From: Notospermus geniculatus
Taxonomy: Eukaryota; Nemertea; Pilidiophora; Heteronemertea; Lineidae
DNA: 64,000 nucleotides
Direction: 5' to 3'
Assembly (NCBI GenBank): GCA_002633025.1
Contig: NMRB01000814.1
Coordinates: 204,998-268,997 of the forward strand
The position numbers and the translations under genes were made by a program. How positions within the stretch are numbered: position 1 is the stretch's first letter; each line of letters opens with the position of its first letter. Under the pieces are notes generated by a model. The model was not told where the DNA came from and did no database searches. It saw only the letters and a list, made by a program, of their open reading frames with translations. Positions 54,840-64,000 of the stretch are shown piece after piece.

Positions 54840-55640
54840 GCATACAATTATACGCATAGGCCTACCATGGATTTGACATTTCCATGGTTTGTAAACCATG
54901 AGTTTTGCAGTACGGTACTAATCATGGTTTCCGAAACCATGCTTTTGCGGATTATCATGGTTCATTGTTTACAATCCATAACGAGTTTCTATTCTATGGT
55001 GGCCCATACATGCCATGTATATATTTTTGTCCACACTACAAAATTCTAATCATTATTGTAATTTTCCTGTAATTTCCACCCGGGTGGAAAACATTGTTTT
55101 CCACCCGGGTGGAGGGTGGAAAAAATTGTTCTTCACCCGGGTGGAAATGTTTTACACCCGGGTGGAAATGTTTTCCAATTATCGGGTGAAAATGTTTTCC
55201 ACCCGGGTGAGAATGTTTTCCACCCGGGTGTAAATGTTTTCCACCCGGGTGGAAATTATTGAAAAAATGCAATAATGTTCAGAATTTTGTAATGCGGATA
55301 AAAATATATGCACGGCATGTCAGGGCCACCGTACTATTGTGGTTTGAAAACCAAGAATTTTGCCGATTTTCGTGATTTCCAAACCATGAATTTGCATGAA
55401 CTTAATGGTTTGAAATAATTTCGTTATGGTTTGAAAGGTACCGGTATGTTTTCAAAACCATGATTGTCTGTTTCATCCCATGGGAATGAAATCATGTTTC
55501 GTTTAATTGCTGGTTTGAAAAATAATTCCATGGTTTTGTGTACACCTTCATTGGATGAAATACGGTAGCTAAGTCAAAATACGTACGGTACATTTATGGT
55601 TTGAAACAATAATAGGGGCCTATTATTTCAAATAATTTTG
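54840..55640. repeat. region dense in AAACCATG words
   Basis: Words such as CATGGTTTG, AAACCATGA and GAAACCATG recur in both orientations about fifteen times at irregular spacing, interrupted by the CCACCCGGGTGG array. It may be the decayed interior of a foldback element. Confidence 0.6.
55070..55260. repeat. array of the palindrome CCACCCGGGTGG
   Basis: About eight copies of a 20-24 bp unit, TTTTCCACCCGGGTGGAAA-like, stand head to tail. The core CCACCCGGGTGG is its own inverse, so each unit is a small hairpin or a symmetrical protein site. Confidence 0.9.
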
Positions 55641-55917
55641 GTAAACAATTAAATTCCCACATGGCGCCTCATATAATAAATACATGTACGCATAGGCCTA
55701 AATACGGTAGCTACCGGTACCTCTTCTTCGCTTGGAGGAATTATACAGTATAATCAGTATAATACAGTATAATCACTGATAATTCCTCCAAGCTCTTCGT
55801 AAATGTGATCTGGTCACATTCCTATTCCAGGATTCCTGAATCTAACAAAATACCTTTGGCCAGTTCAATGTGGAAAACACCTTACCCGGTAGCTTACTGC
55901 ACTCTCAGAATTACCGG

Positions 55918-56800
55918 TTACGTGAATTTTAACAACTCATGAACTTTCACTCACTATTTCCCGCTCATTTTTGATACTGTGTACATCATGTACATCCTTG
56001 GATATAGGGATATAGGTAAACAATGTATTGAATGTGGTACATTTGACCAATTCCTCCACAGCCGTGCATCCATCTTCGGCTGCCGAAGACAGAACGTCCG
56101 ATAGTGGTGACTTCTGTCAGCTCTTGGACTTATGACTACCGTTACGCTTTTTTCAAGGATCAGTCATTTTTTATTCTTCTTCAAATTACTCAGCAGGCCA
56201 TTTGAGGAAATGTGTAATGCTGAGGACAGGGGCAGATGCAGGATTTCCGGAAAGGGGAGTGTGTGCACCGAGGCAGAGGGGGGGGGGGGGGGGTCGCCCC
56301 AGAAAATTTTCAAAACGAAGATGCAAAATGTGTGTTTTCTAGGCATCCAAGGCACAAAAACCACCCGGGGAAAACCATCACTCTGCCATGGGGGGGACCA
56401 CTGTGCACCTAAATCGGTGTCCCCCCATAAGTCCAACACTTCACAAGTCCGACATCCCACAAGTCCGACGTTTAGAGAAAGGTATCATAAGTCCGACGTT
56501 CAGAGAAAGGTATAAGTCCGAAGTACCATAAGTCCGACATCCCATAAGTCCGACAAGAAGGGGTTGGGAGTTCGGACTTATGGTACTTCGGACTTGTGGG
56601 ATGTCGGACTTGTGGTACTTCGGACTTGTCGGATATGTGGGATGTTGGACTTGTGGGGTGGAATCCCTAAATCTGCTATGGAGGGGGAGGATTGTATCGA
56701 CAGGCTAGGCTCCTACCCCAGAATTTCTGACGGAAACGTCCCCGCAGATCATGAAGCAACAACAAAAAAATAAGATTACATCTAAGTGCACTTTATTAAA
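55918..56800. repeat. block shared with 47796-48460
   Basis: It opens TTACGTGAATTTTAACAAC and follows 47796-48460 with indels. A GGGG run at 56279-56293 and the AAGTCCGAC arrays at 56410-56655 are extra relative to the other copy. Confidence 0.75.
56410..56655. repeat. inverted arrays of CATAAGTCCGACATCCC
   Basis: Units of 17-34 bp around CATAAGTCCGACATCCC run one way to about 56555 and the inverse (CGGACTTGTGGGATGTCGG) runs back to 56655. The arrays pair into a long imperfect hairpin. They are missing from 47796-48460, so they arose or expanded after the duplication. Confidence 0.85.
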
Positions 56801-57525
56801 GATAATGTATCGTGACTTCATTGTTTACATTCAATGTTTGTAAACATGGATGTTTACATTATGTTATTTTGGACTTATGGGACATGCCAACTTACCAAAT
56901 TGAATACTTTCGGTGTCGAAAGAATTTCTAGAGGGGCATGCCACCGACAAATTATTCATAAGACAAAGAAAAACTGGACACAAACAAACAAAATGTAAAT
57001 AAACAATGATTTTCGTGGCCCGCGAAAATACCCGTGATACATTATCTTTAATTTTTCAAATATGGTTTGGACAGAATGTGTACATGGTGTACCATAACAA
57101 ATCATGATCAATCTCATCATAAACTAGTTTATGGTATTACTGTAGCACAATGGAGGGCCGACTTCTCACATGTGATATGCTCTAGCAAAAGTAGGTAATT
57201 GTCGCAACTGAGGAAAGGGTTAACAACCTTACAACACAATAGCTGAAATGTATGTCTCTGCAGGTTGACAATAGGCCTAGTCGTGCACAGCAGTGATTAG
57301 AGATTGTGCCTGATTGGGCCTAAAGTCCTAGCTGGCGACAGTGCCTGCTTTTGGTGGAGTGGCTCACACATCATCTGGCTTCCATGCATTTGGAGTTAGG
57401 GCCTACATTCTCCTCATGAACAACTGAAGTTCCTGATGAACTTGTTCAGATATAACGACCCGTTTTCACCACCACCGAGACCACTGCAGTTTGCAGCGAG
57501 CGGAGCAGTTTTCAGAGGCATTTGG
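56801..57525. other. no gene recognised
   Basis: An inverted pair AAAGATAATGTATCGTGA (56798) / CGTGATACATTATCTTT (57032) outlines a TIR element of about 250 bp. The remaining DNA has no recognised feature. Confidence 0.5.
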
Positions 57526-57952
57526 ATGTATTGTTAAACCATGCATTAGGTCATGTATTGTTAAACCATCAAAGGATTATCCAAAACCCTGTGAAAACTA
57601 CACGCTCGTCACAAACTCCCAGTGGAATCAGCTGTAAAGCCTAGCGTACATCACACTTGCGACTGGTGACAACTAGTCGCCACTGAGCTACTGGTGACTG
57701 GGAGGATATAGCTGGAACTGGAGGCGACTGATCACTCACCAGAAACGGTCGATCTACGTGCCCTTGCGACTCGCTGGAACTGAGATTTCGCCAGTCGCCG
57801 CCAGTTGCACATGTTCAACTTTCTAGCGACTAGTTGTCCTCAGTTTCGTCCAGTCACTGCAATGTATGCGGGCTTGCGACTGAGCAAGTACATCACCATC
57901 GACTGATCAGATCAGTTGTTTCCTGTCGCAAGTGCGATCTACGCTAGGCTTA
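57526..57952. repeat. TMEM177 3' flank, shared with 63249-63984
   Basis: ATGTATTGTTAAACCATGC, TCAAAGGATTATCC and the MITE at 57638-57951 recur from 63249 onward. After the inserted element (57953-58739) the similarity resumes with AAACAGGACTTTC at the very end of the window. Confidence 0.85.
57638..57951. mobile_element. TIR MITE, AAGCCTAGCGTAGATC
   Basis: The ends AAGCCTAGCGTACATCAC and CGATCTACGCTAGGCTT are inverted, with CTTGCGACTGG and its inverse inside. The second copy (63360-63983) is split by another MITE. Confidence 0.8.
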
Positions 57953-58739
57953 TGCAGCGGTCAATGGAAACCCTGTACCCCCCTTGGTCAGGAATTCGAT
58001 GTTATTTCGACACTTAGGAATTAGCTGGGGGTCAGGATTTCGACATTTGTTCACCCCAGGACACAAAACCAATCGACAGGAATTCACAGCTCCCCCCCAG
58101 GCATGTGGGGTCAGAGTTCATCACTTTTTCACCTTGCTTTGAAAACAGTTCGACAGAAGTTCACCTTGGGAACTTGGGCCTACATGATGGAAAAAATAAT
58201 CAAGGTGGTCATAATACCCTGCCACTGTCATGGTGCATTTTGAAATACTTTTAAACTTGTTCTCGCGCACATAGTCTCAACTTTTCCAGACAAATGTACC
58301 CGCCACATTACAACAACTACTGTTAGAAAGGCTACATGTATTATGAAATTCACAAAGCTTTATAGGCATCAAGCATCGATTTTTTCAGCAAAATCTTACA
58401 AACTGCACGTTTTCCCGCAGAACCTGGCAGGAGACAGCAGCGCATCCACAACGTTCGGTATATACGGTACCGGTAATATGCTACAGCTGTGCATGATTTC
58501 CAACGACGTGTATTATTTCGACAGGATTTCGACACGCTTTCATAATCTGTTTCGACAGGAATTCACCTAAAAACATATCCACGTTTTTCCGGCATTTGAC
58601 GATTATTCACCATCGTATTTTCTTCATTTTGACAGGTTTTAGATGTTTTGCTAATTCAGACTTCGACAGAATTTCGATGACCGTCGAAATTCTGTCGAAT
58701 TCCTGACCAGGGGGTACAGGGTTTCCATTGACCGCTGCA
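57953..58739. mobile_element. 787-bp TIR element with TTA target site
   Basis: It starts TGCAGCGGTCAATGGAAACC and ends with the inverse, the inverted ends exceeding 40 bp and including GGTCAGGAATTCGA. TTA is duplicated at 57950-57952 and 58740-58742. The empty site is seen at about 63982-63986. TTA sites suggest a PIF/Harbinger-type non-autonomous element. Several TTCGACAGGAATTC words recur inside. Confidence 0.9.
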
Positions 58740-58814
58740 TTAATGGAAACAGGACTTTCAACTTCAAGAATATGTTGGTACTGGCAGGTACGTACGATTA
58801 CAAGTGGACACAAC

Positions 58815-59591
58815 TCAACTTCCACTAGTTACACCATCGCTCACTAGTGTCTCGGAGCATTCATCGTTTGATACCTTTAGAAGATAACGTTCAAGTTCAG
58901 CTTTACGTGTTGTTGGGGGTGCGTGAGGTAAGCGCCAGAGGCTGACATAATTCCCATACGGCGTGTAGACTTTTTGACCGTAATCTCCAAGAAGGATCCT
59001 CAGGGCCTTATTTCTTTGTAATTCCTTTGTGTAGTATTCGACGCCCCCTGAGGCGAAACCTTTCCCAAGCGCAGCAGCTTTGCGATCCACATTTTGATCC
59101 AGATAACAGTAGTATTCGTCCTTGGCTATGAAATAAAGTGTCGCAGCTATCGATGCAAAACAGGAGTACATGATTACGCGTATTCCCGTGGGAAGTTTCT
59201 GCTGCAGACGCAGCAAGACATTGGCTGCATGTCCACCCCAGTAAGCCAGGATAGAGAACAACACAACCAAACCATTGTCAATATAAATATACAAACTCTG
59301 TAAATAATTAATCTGCCTTGCCATGACAAATCGTTTGGCGTTGTCACTCAGAATCAAAGACTCCGCGAATGACTTTCCTTCCAGAGAGTCCCAGTTAAAC
59401 GCTTTTTGTCCAATCTGTATTTTTGAAGTCTCAATGTTGTCGATGGATTTGTACACAAAATTAGCTGGTAGCCCGATGATAGATCCTGTACGAAGGTGGG
59501 TGCTTCCCTTATACACAGGATCTTGGGAAAGGCAGGTAAATAAATGAGTGTCGGCCTCGACTTCTGGTTTCAATTCATACTTATCTATGAC
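58815..59591 (-). CDS. TMEM177: TMEM177 orthologue, main exon
   Basis: In mammals TMEM177 is a mitochondrial inner-membrane protein that acts with COX20 in cytochrome c oxidase subunit 2 assembly. This exon begins after CTCACATTTCAG and reads VIDKYELKPEVEADTH first; the stop TGA is at 58815-58817. The 258 codons carry the family marks GSIIGLPANFVY, NAKRFVMARQINYLQS, two hydrophobic segments (around GLVVLFSILAYWGG and VIMYSCFASIAATLYF), DRKAAALGKGFASGGVEYY, LRILLGDYGQKVYTPYGN and PTTRKAELERYL. About 50-60 N-terminal residues, including the mitochondrial-targeting part, must be on an upstream exon to the right; I did not find it. Assignment rests on motif recognition. Confidence 0.85.
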   Translation of the reverse strand, partial: VIDKYELKPEVEADTHLFTCLSQDPVYKGSTHLRTGSIIGLPANFVYKSIDNIETSKIQIGQKAFNWDSLEGKSFAESLILSDNAKRFVMARQINYLQSLYIYIDNGLVVLFSILAYWGGHAANVLLRLQQKLPTGIRVIMYSCFASIAATLYFIAKDEYYCYLDQNVDRKAAALGKGFASGGVEYYTKELQRNKALRILLGDYGQKVYTPYGNYVSLWRLPHAPPTTRKAELERYLLKVSNDECSETLVSDGVTSGS

Positions 59592-59623
59592 CTGAAATGT
59601 GAGAATAACACATAAGAATCTAC

Positions 59624-59891
59624 GTTAAAGCCTCACAGTATTGAATTTTACGACATTTTCAAAGTGTTAGGACTGTGCAGGTAGAGGTCTCTGCTCTCAT
59701 AGCCTCGTGAAGATCCCCAAAATGCGTGCCTGATATAATGTACTTCAAAGAATCAAGACCTAGTTTTCAGCACGCATTGAAAAAACTGCAGACAGAGCTC
59801 TAATGTATTCAGATAGAGTATAGAACATTTTACACTACACTAACGTCGGAGGACGTAAGCACTTTCTGAATTCAATACAGTGTGGCTTTAA
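59624..59891. mobile_element. AAAGCCTCACAGTATTG element, intact
   Basis: The ends TTAAAGCCTCACAGTATTG and CAATACAGTGTGGCTTTAA are inverted. It is the best copy of a family also seen at 22957-23177, 39775-40959 and 48640-48730. It lies in the presumed TMEM177 intron. Confidence 0.8.
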
Positions 59892-59937
59892 AGGGAGACT
59901 CCACTCCATTCATTGTGTAAAATTTTGATTTTTTTAA

Positions 59938-60709
59938 GGTCGATCTATACCCATTGCGTGGCGCCGAACTGCCCAACTTAAACTCGTGATAATTCATTGA
60001 TAACAATGATTACAAAAACATTTCTGGTCCGGTACGTTACGTATGAAGTATCTAAGTGAACTTTCACGCTAAATAACTGGATCCTATTTCCGGATTGCCC
60101 AGAAAAATGACTTTGTTTGAAAGGCCGAAAAAATTTCCTTGAGCAATTTTACGTCAACATGCTATGTCGCATCGAAGCAAACTCTGTTGAAAAAGATGCA
60201 GCCATACCTAGCGCATGTCCGTATAAACGCAGATTTTTAAAAAATATGTTAATTATGCTTATAATTAACAAAGTTTAGCTTTTACTCCACAAAATTTTCT
60301 TTGTTTCGTGAATTTCGCGGACATCTACTTCAAAAACCCAGAATCGGCTGTTATACGGACAAGCTCCATTTGGTGAACAACACATTTCCATTTTCAAAGT
60401 TTGAAAAATGTTTATAAAAGTGGAAGAAAAACTGCTCGAAAGTTTGAAACTTTATTCTTCACGTGGGTTTGTTTACTATTTGCAACACACGTTCACTATA
60501 GTGCGTTTCCAAATATTACGTGGGCAAATCAGCGGACCATTGAATGCCAAGGCCTATAATTGACTGACAACAATAAAATCTATTTCAGTGGTAATGCGGT
60601 CTAAAATTGGCGAACAGAGTAGAGGCAATTATTATTCATTCAGTTTCACACCAGTGGGTCGCTTGGAATGCGCTTGTCTGGGGGAAAACCCAATGACTAT
60701 AGATCGACC
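59938..60709. mobile_element. nested TTAA element, GGTCGATCTATA ends
   Basis: Ends GGTCGATCTATACCCATTG and ATAGATCGACC are inverted and TTAA lies on both sides (59934-59937, 60710-60713). The interior is A/T-rich with no gene. Confidence 0.75.
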
Positions 60710-61138
60710 TTAAATATCGTTAATACATTAAAATTCATTGATATCTGCAACTTGTCATATTTTTTAAACCTGTTGACGGTTACATAATTGGTATTTCAAA
60801 AACCCTAATTGGTCGGGGTTTTTAAAGAAAACTACCATCTTTGGGCATGGTCCTGACCTCCACCACATAATTATTTTTCATCAAGTTCAAAATCTCCTAA
60901 ATCCTCATTAGCAGAATCATCAAAAATACTCCCTTCTAAATCATTTATTCTGGAAAAAGTCCCCAGGAGAAGCTTTTTCAAACAGAGAAAATTGTGATTC
61001 ATTGGCCCCGGCCGCCATATTGGCACTGAGACACCCAGTTGCTGTTAAGTTCAGAACCTCATATACACGCTACAAGCGGTATGTAAGTAGTGTAAATGTT
61101 CAGCGGGAGAACTTTTTTTGTAAGGGACAAGGTTTATT

Positions 61139-62098
61139 CAGCTTAAATTAAACGCAGTGGATATATACCCGACCGTCGGTTCCCCAGTTCATAAAATTTT
61201 CTTGCGGACCCGACTGAAACTTCAACCAGTCGGGTCTCCAATTCATGGAATTTCCTTGTGGAACCGACTGAAATCTCAATCAGTCGTGTCTCCAATTTAT
61301 GAAAATTCTTGGGGAGCCGACGAGATTTAGGCCTACGCGACGGAGCAAAGTGTAATGATTCCCCCAAATGAACGCATAGGTCCAGCAGCCTAGTGGTTGG
61401 CGTGCGTGGCTATCAAACTGGAGACCACGGGTTCGAATCCCGTCAGGACAGCTGCTTTTTTCTATCAATTTTTTTTGTAGTTTTATTTTTTCTTGTCGAT
61501 TTGTTATCAATATCAACCCCGCGTGACTGTCAGAAAATGGTGAACCTTGCATTCTTGCATTCTTGAGCCGGAATGATGAAAAAAATTTAGGCCCCCTAGA
61601 CCTCTGAAAAATATTTTTTCATCAGACAGCAGCTGTCAACATTTACTGTAAAAGGAGAATATGCATGGGGACAATGGACTTCGTTAAGAAAAAAATTAAA
61701 CTGACCATTCCGATTATCATTTTAGGCCTTTGCAGTGCGCACTGTTGAAGTATGGTGCAGAAAATTTTACATCACGGTCACTGTACGAAGAAAAAAATCA
61801 TTCTGCACGCATATACGACCATCGGGGACGCAAGAAATGCTCCGTACTGGGGAAACGACGGTCGGGTCTCGTAGCTGATAATTTGGGCTTGCAGCCACGA
61901 CGGGTCGGGGCTCGAAGATATTAAATTAGGCTTGCAGATACGACCGTCGGGGCCGCAAGAAAAGCTCTGTACTGGGGACACGACGGTCGGGTCTGCAAGA
62001 CAGCATATTTACTTGCGGAAACGACCGTCGTTTCTGCAAGACGAAATTCATTACCTGCGGGACCGACCGTCGGGTAAATATCCCCAGCCTAAATTAAA
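61139..62098. mobile_element. TIR element with CCGACCGTCGG motifs
   Basis: The ends AGCTTAAATTAAACGC... and CCCAGCCTAAATTAAA are inverted, and CGACCGTCG or close variants occur about ten times through the interior in both directions, spaced 30-60 bp. The tRNA-like sequence (61379-61452) lies within. Confidence 0.65.
61379..61452 (+). tRNA. tRNA-like gene or tRNA pseudogene
   Basis: An A-box-like CAGCCTAGTGG lies about 35 bp before an exact B-box GGTTCGAATCC. The T arm (ACGGG, loop TTCGAAT, CCCGT) is perfect, the D arm is short (GCC/GGC) and five of seven acceptor pairs form. I cannot fold a clean anticodon arm, so an anticodon is not assigned. TTTTTT at 61455-61460 could end Pol III transcription. 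It may be a tRNA-derived SINE head. Confidence 0.45.
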
Positions 62099-62212
62099 AT
62101 AAAACCTCGCAAACAGGCATGGAAGTTGGCAAACGCTATACCAGTATGTACATGTATTTGGGAGTGAGACCATTTAGGAACATAGGCATTCCAACAAATA
62201 TGTTTGGGAGTG

Positions 62213-62638
62213 AGGCCACGCTTATTTTATTTGTTGGATTATGGACCCGCCGACCCTAAAAAACCAGAAAGTGAAGAAAAAAAAGTTCCTGCCCTACCAT
62301 TTTCGGCAGTCTTTCCCCCCCGTCGGCCCCAGCAAACATGAAAACAATTTTTTTCCGTGCTGATCGTTAAATCCACTTGAAAAATTATGCAATTCCACAT
62401 GGTTGCTAAAAATCTTCAGGTGTTTTACCACACACCCCCCATCCCATCGCTCCCAGCATGCCTTGCGCAGGAACGTGAACAGCCAAGACAGCTGATGGGG
62501 AATATTTTTACCTTCGAGTGACAGTGAAGCAGGCAGCGAATAACAAGGAATACATTTTTATTTTATTTTTTTCTCCCTACCATACTTGCATTCTGAGGTA
62601 AAAATCCGTAATCCAACAAATAAAATAAGCGTGGCCTG
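62213..62638. mobile_element. TIR element, AGGCCACGCTTATTTTATT
   Basis: Ends AGGCCACGCTTATTTTATTT + GTTGGATTA and their inverse pair for about 28 bp. It is nested in the 3-kb element. Confidence 0.85.
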
Positions 62639-63037
62639 ACTGTGAACAGGTTGACATCAGCAAACTCATCATTTTAAGTGTTAAATTACATGTACATCCC
62701 AAGGGGACCATTGCACAGCACATGTGATGTCATACATGTATGTGCTCAATGCATATTTATGAAGGCACAACCAATAGGCCTAGGCAGTCACAGTACCGGT
62801 ATTAGCTCATTCACAACAAAGGTCGTTAGCCTATTGACACTTATGACATCACAACTCATGTCAATAGTCTCCATGGATTGATAAAAATTCAAAAGTTTGC
62901 AATGAGTGGAGTCTCCCTTTAAAGTTGTCGCAAAACAATTGAAATAGATCTGTCAGACGAAGGAGTTAATAAATCATTCAAACATAACATTGTACATGTA
63001 AATCCTGTGCGAACAGCAATTCACAGATGGACACCTT

Positions 63038-63248
63038 CAGGGTTTCCGCCAGAGGACTTGCCCCCCTATTGCAGAGCAGTCTCTTTAAATTGCCCTTATT
63101 TTCATTCGAGAGATACAACAGTCGAACAAAGATCTGTACACAGGAAGTTTTAAGCTCTGAAATGCTTGGAAAATGCATCTCCGGGCTTCTGGAAAAAAAT
63201 TTTCTGGGGACAGCCCCCAGACCGCCCACTTCGGCCAGAGGCACCCTA
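63038..63248. mobile_element. CAGGGTTTCCGCCAGAG element
   Basis: It starts CAGGGTTTCCGCCAGAGG and ends near TCGGCCAGAGGCACCCT, a weak inverted pair. The same opening words occur at 6163. Class uncertain. Confidence 0.45.
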
Positions 63249-64000
63249 ATGTATTGTTAAACCATGCATTAGGTCATGTATTGTTAAACCATCAAAGGAT
63301 TATCCAAAACCCTGTGAAAACTACACGCTCGTCACAAACTTCCAGTGGAATCCGCTGTAAAGCCTAGCGTAGATCACACTTGCGACTGGTGACAACTAGT
63401 CGCCACTGAACTACTGGTGACTGGGAGGATATAGCTGGAACTGGAGGCGACTGATCAGTCACCAGAAACGGTTGATCTACGTGCCCTTGCGACTCGCTGG
63501 AACTGAGATTTCGCCAGTAGTCGCCGCCAGTTGCACATGTTCAACTTTCTAGCGACTAAAGTCTGTTTAAATCATCTGGAGCTCGATGGGGCGTATGTCA
63601 ATCAAACCCCTAGTAACCAGACAACAATGAACTTAGGGTTCACTCTAAACGGTCCAATGCACATTGTTTTCTAACCAGCTGAACTTTGCTTCGAAATAGA
63701 ACATGCAACTGGGCCTTGATTTGAAATTGAACTGAGCCACAGGCATGGGATTGGCTGGCAGTATCCTGTCAATAAAGCGCTTGTCAATAGCCAGACTTCA
63801 CCAACAATACCAAGGTCTGCCTGACAACCAAAGGTCCTCCCATCGAGCTCCAGATGATTTAAACGTACTATAGTTGTCGTCAGTTTCGTCCAGTCATTGC
63901 GGGCTTGCGACTGAGCGCGTACATCGCCATCGACTGATCAGATCAGTTGTTTCCAGTCGCAAGTGCTATCTACGCTAGGCTTAATGAAAACAGGACTTTC
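63249..64000. repeat. second copy of the TMEM177 3' flank
   Basis: It matches 57526-57952 and then, after the MITE, AATGAAAACAGGACTTTC at the window end matches 58742-58760. TMEM177 starts 55 bp further on in the first copy, so a second TMEM177 3' end may follow beyond the right edge. Confidence 0.8.
63559..63870. mobile_element. MITE nested in duplicated flank, TA target site
   Basis: Ends AAGTCTGTTTAAATCATC and GATGATTTAAACGTAC are inverted. TA flanks both sides (63557-63558, 63871-63872), and the empty site GACTAGTTG is at 57825-57833. It belongs to the family at 30291-30592. Confidence 0.85.

Larger units (their letters stand above)
59892..62918. mobile_element. 3-kb composite element with TTAA target site
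   Basis: The outer ends AGGGAGACTCCACTCCATTC and CAATGAGTGGAGTCTCCCT are inverted and flanked by TTAA (59888-59891, 62919-62922). The start AGGGAGAC is shared with 7148-7517. Nested inside are 59938-60709 (GGTCGATCTATA ends, again TTAA-flanked), 61139-62098 and 62213-62638, plus the tRNA-like sequence. No transposase frame is present. Confidence 0.75.

Noticed and set aside
61280-61552. Minus-strand frame containing GIRTRGLQFDSHARQPLG
   Set aside because: This peptide pattern comes from translating a tRNA-like sequence backwards, a common false gene call.

Overview
This is eukaryotic nuclear DNA. Genes are split by introns with GT-AG borders, most open frames are short and unrelated to genes, and intergenic and intronic DNA is packed with inverted-repeat transposons and minisatellites. 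Frequent TAGGCCTA, TACATGTA and ACCGGTA words, the mobile-element families and strong copy-to-copy polymorphism suggest a heterozygous marine invertebrate. I lean to an ambulacrarian (echinoderm or hemichordate); a cephalochordate is not excluded. Single N characters at 24439, 30061, 35336 and 47795 look like contig joins, and the first two and the last sit at edges of duplicated sequence.

1-28 kb, plus strand: the 3' half of a PTPN3/PTPN4-type tyrosine phosphatase gene. The eight-exon path 15093-15306, 17598-17846, 19191-19258, 19661-19936, 22416-22564, 23462-23597, 24212-24257 and 27632-27672 keeps one frame for 392 residues: the C-terminal part of a PDZ domain, a linker and a complete PTP domain ending in a normal stop. 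The FERM domain and the start of the PDZ domain must lie left of the window. Two blocks are duplicated: a 7-9 kb block with the PDZ, linker and 68-nt exons (first copy frameshifted by 2 nt), and a 1.8-1.9 kb block with the catalytic-loop exon and the next exon (joined by an N). Both may be uncollapsed haplotypes.

28-42.8 kb: no protein gene recognised. This is a mosaic of nested inverted-repeat elements, several with clear target-site duplications, plus long repeat families and tandem arrays.

42.9-56.8 kb, minus strand: two tandem copies of a three-exon C2H2 zinc-finger gene (about 697 and 647 residues). Introns and flanking exons are nearly the same, but fingers 4-12 differ mainly at DNA-contact positions, the pattern of a fast-evolving zinc-finger family. 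A perfect 633-bp palindrome lies between the copies and abuts an N.

57-64 kb: the main exon of a TMEM177 orthologue (minus strand), bordered by a duplicated 3' flank that reappears at the right edge, a 3-kb composite element with TTAA target sites, and a tRNA-like sequence.
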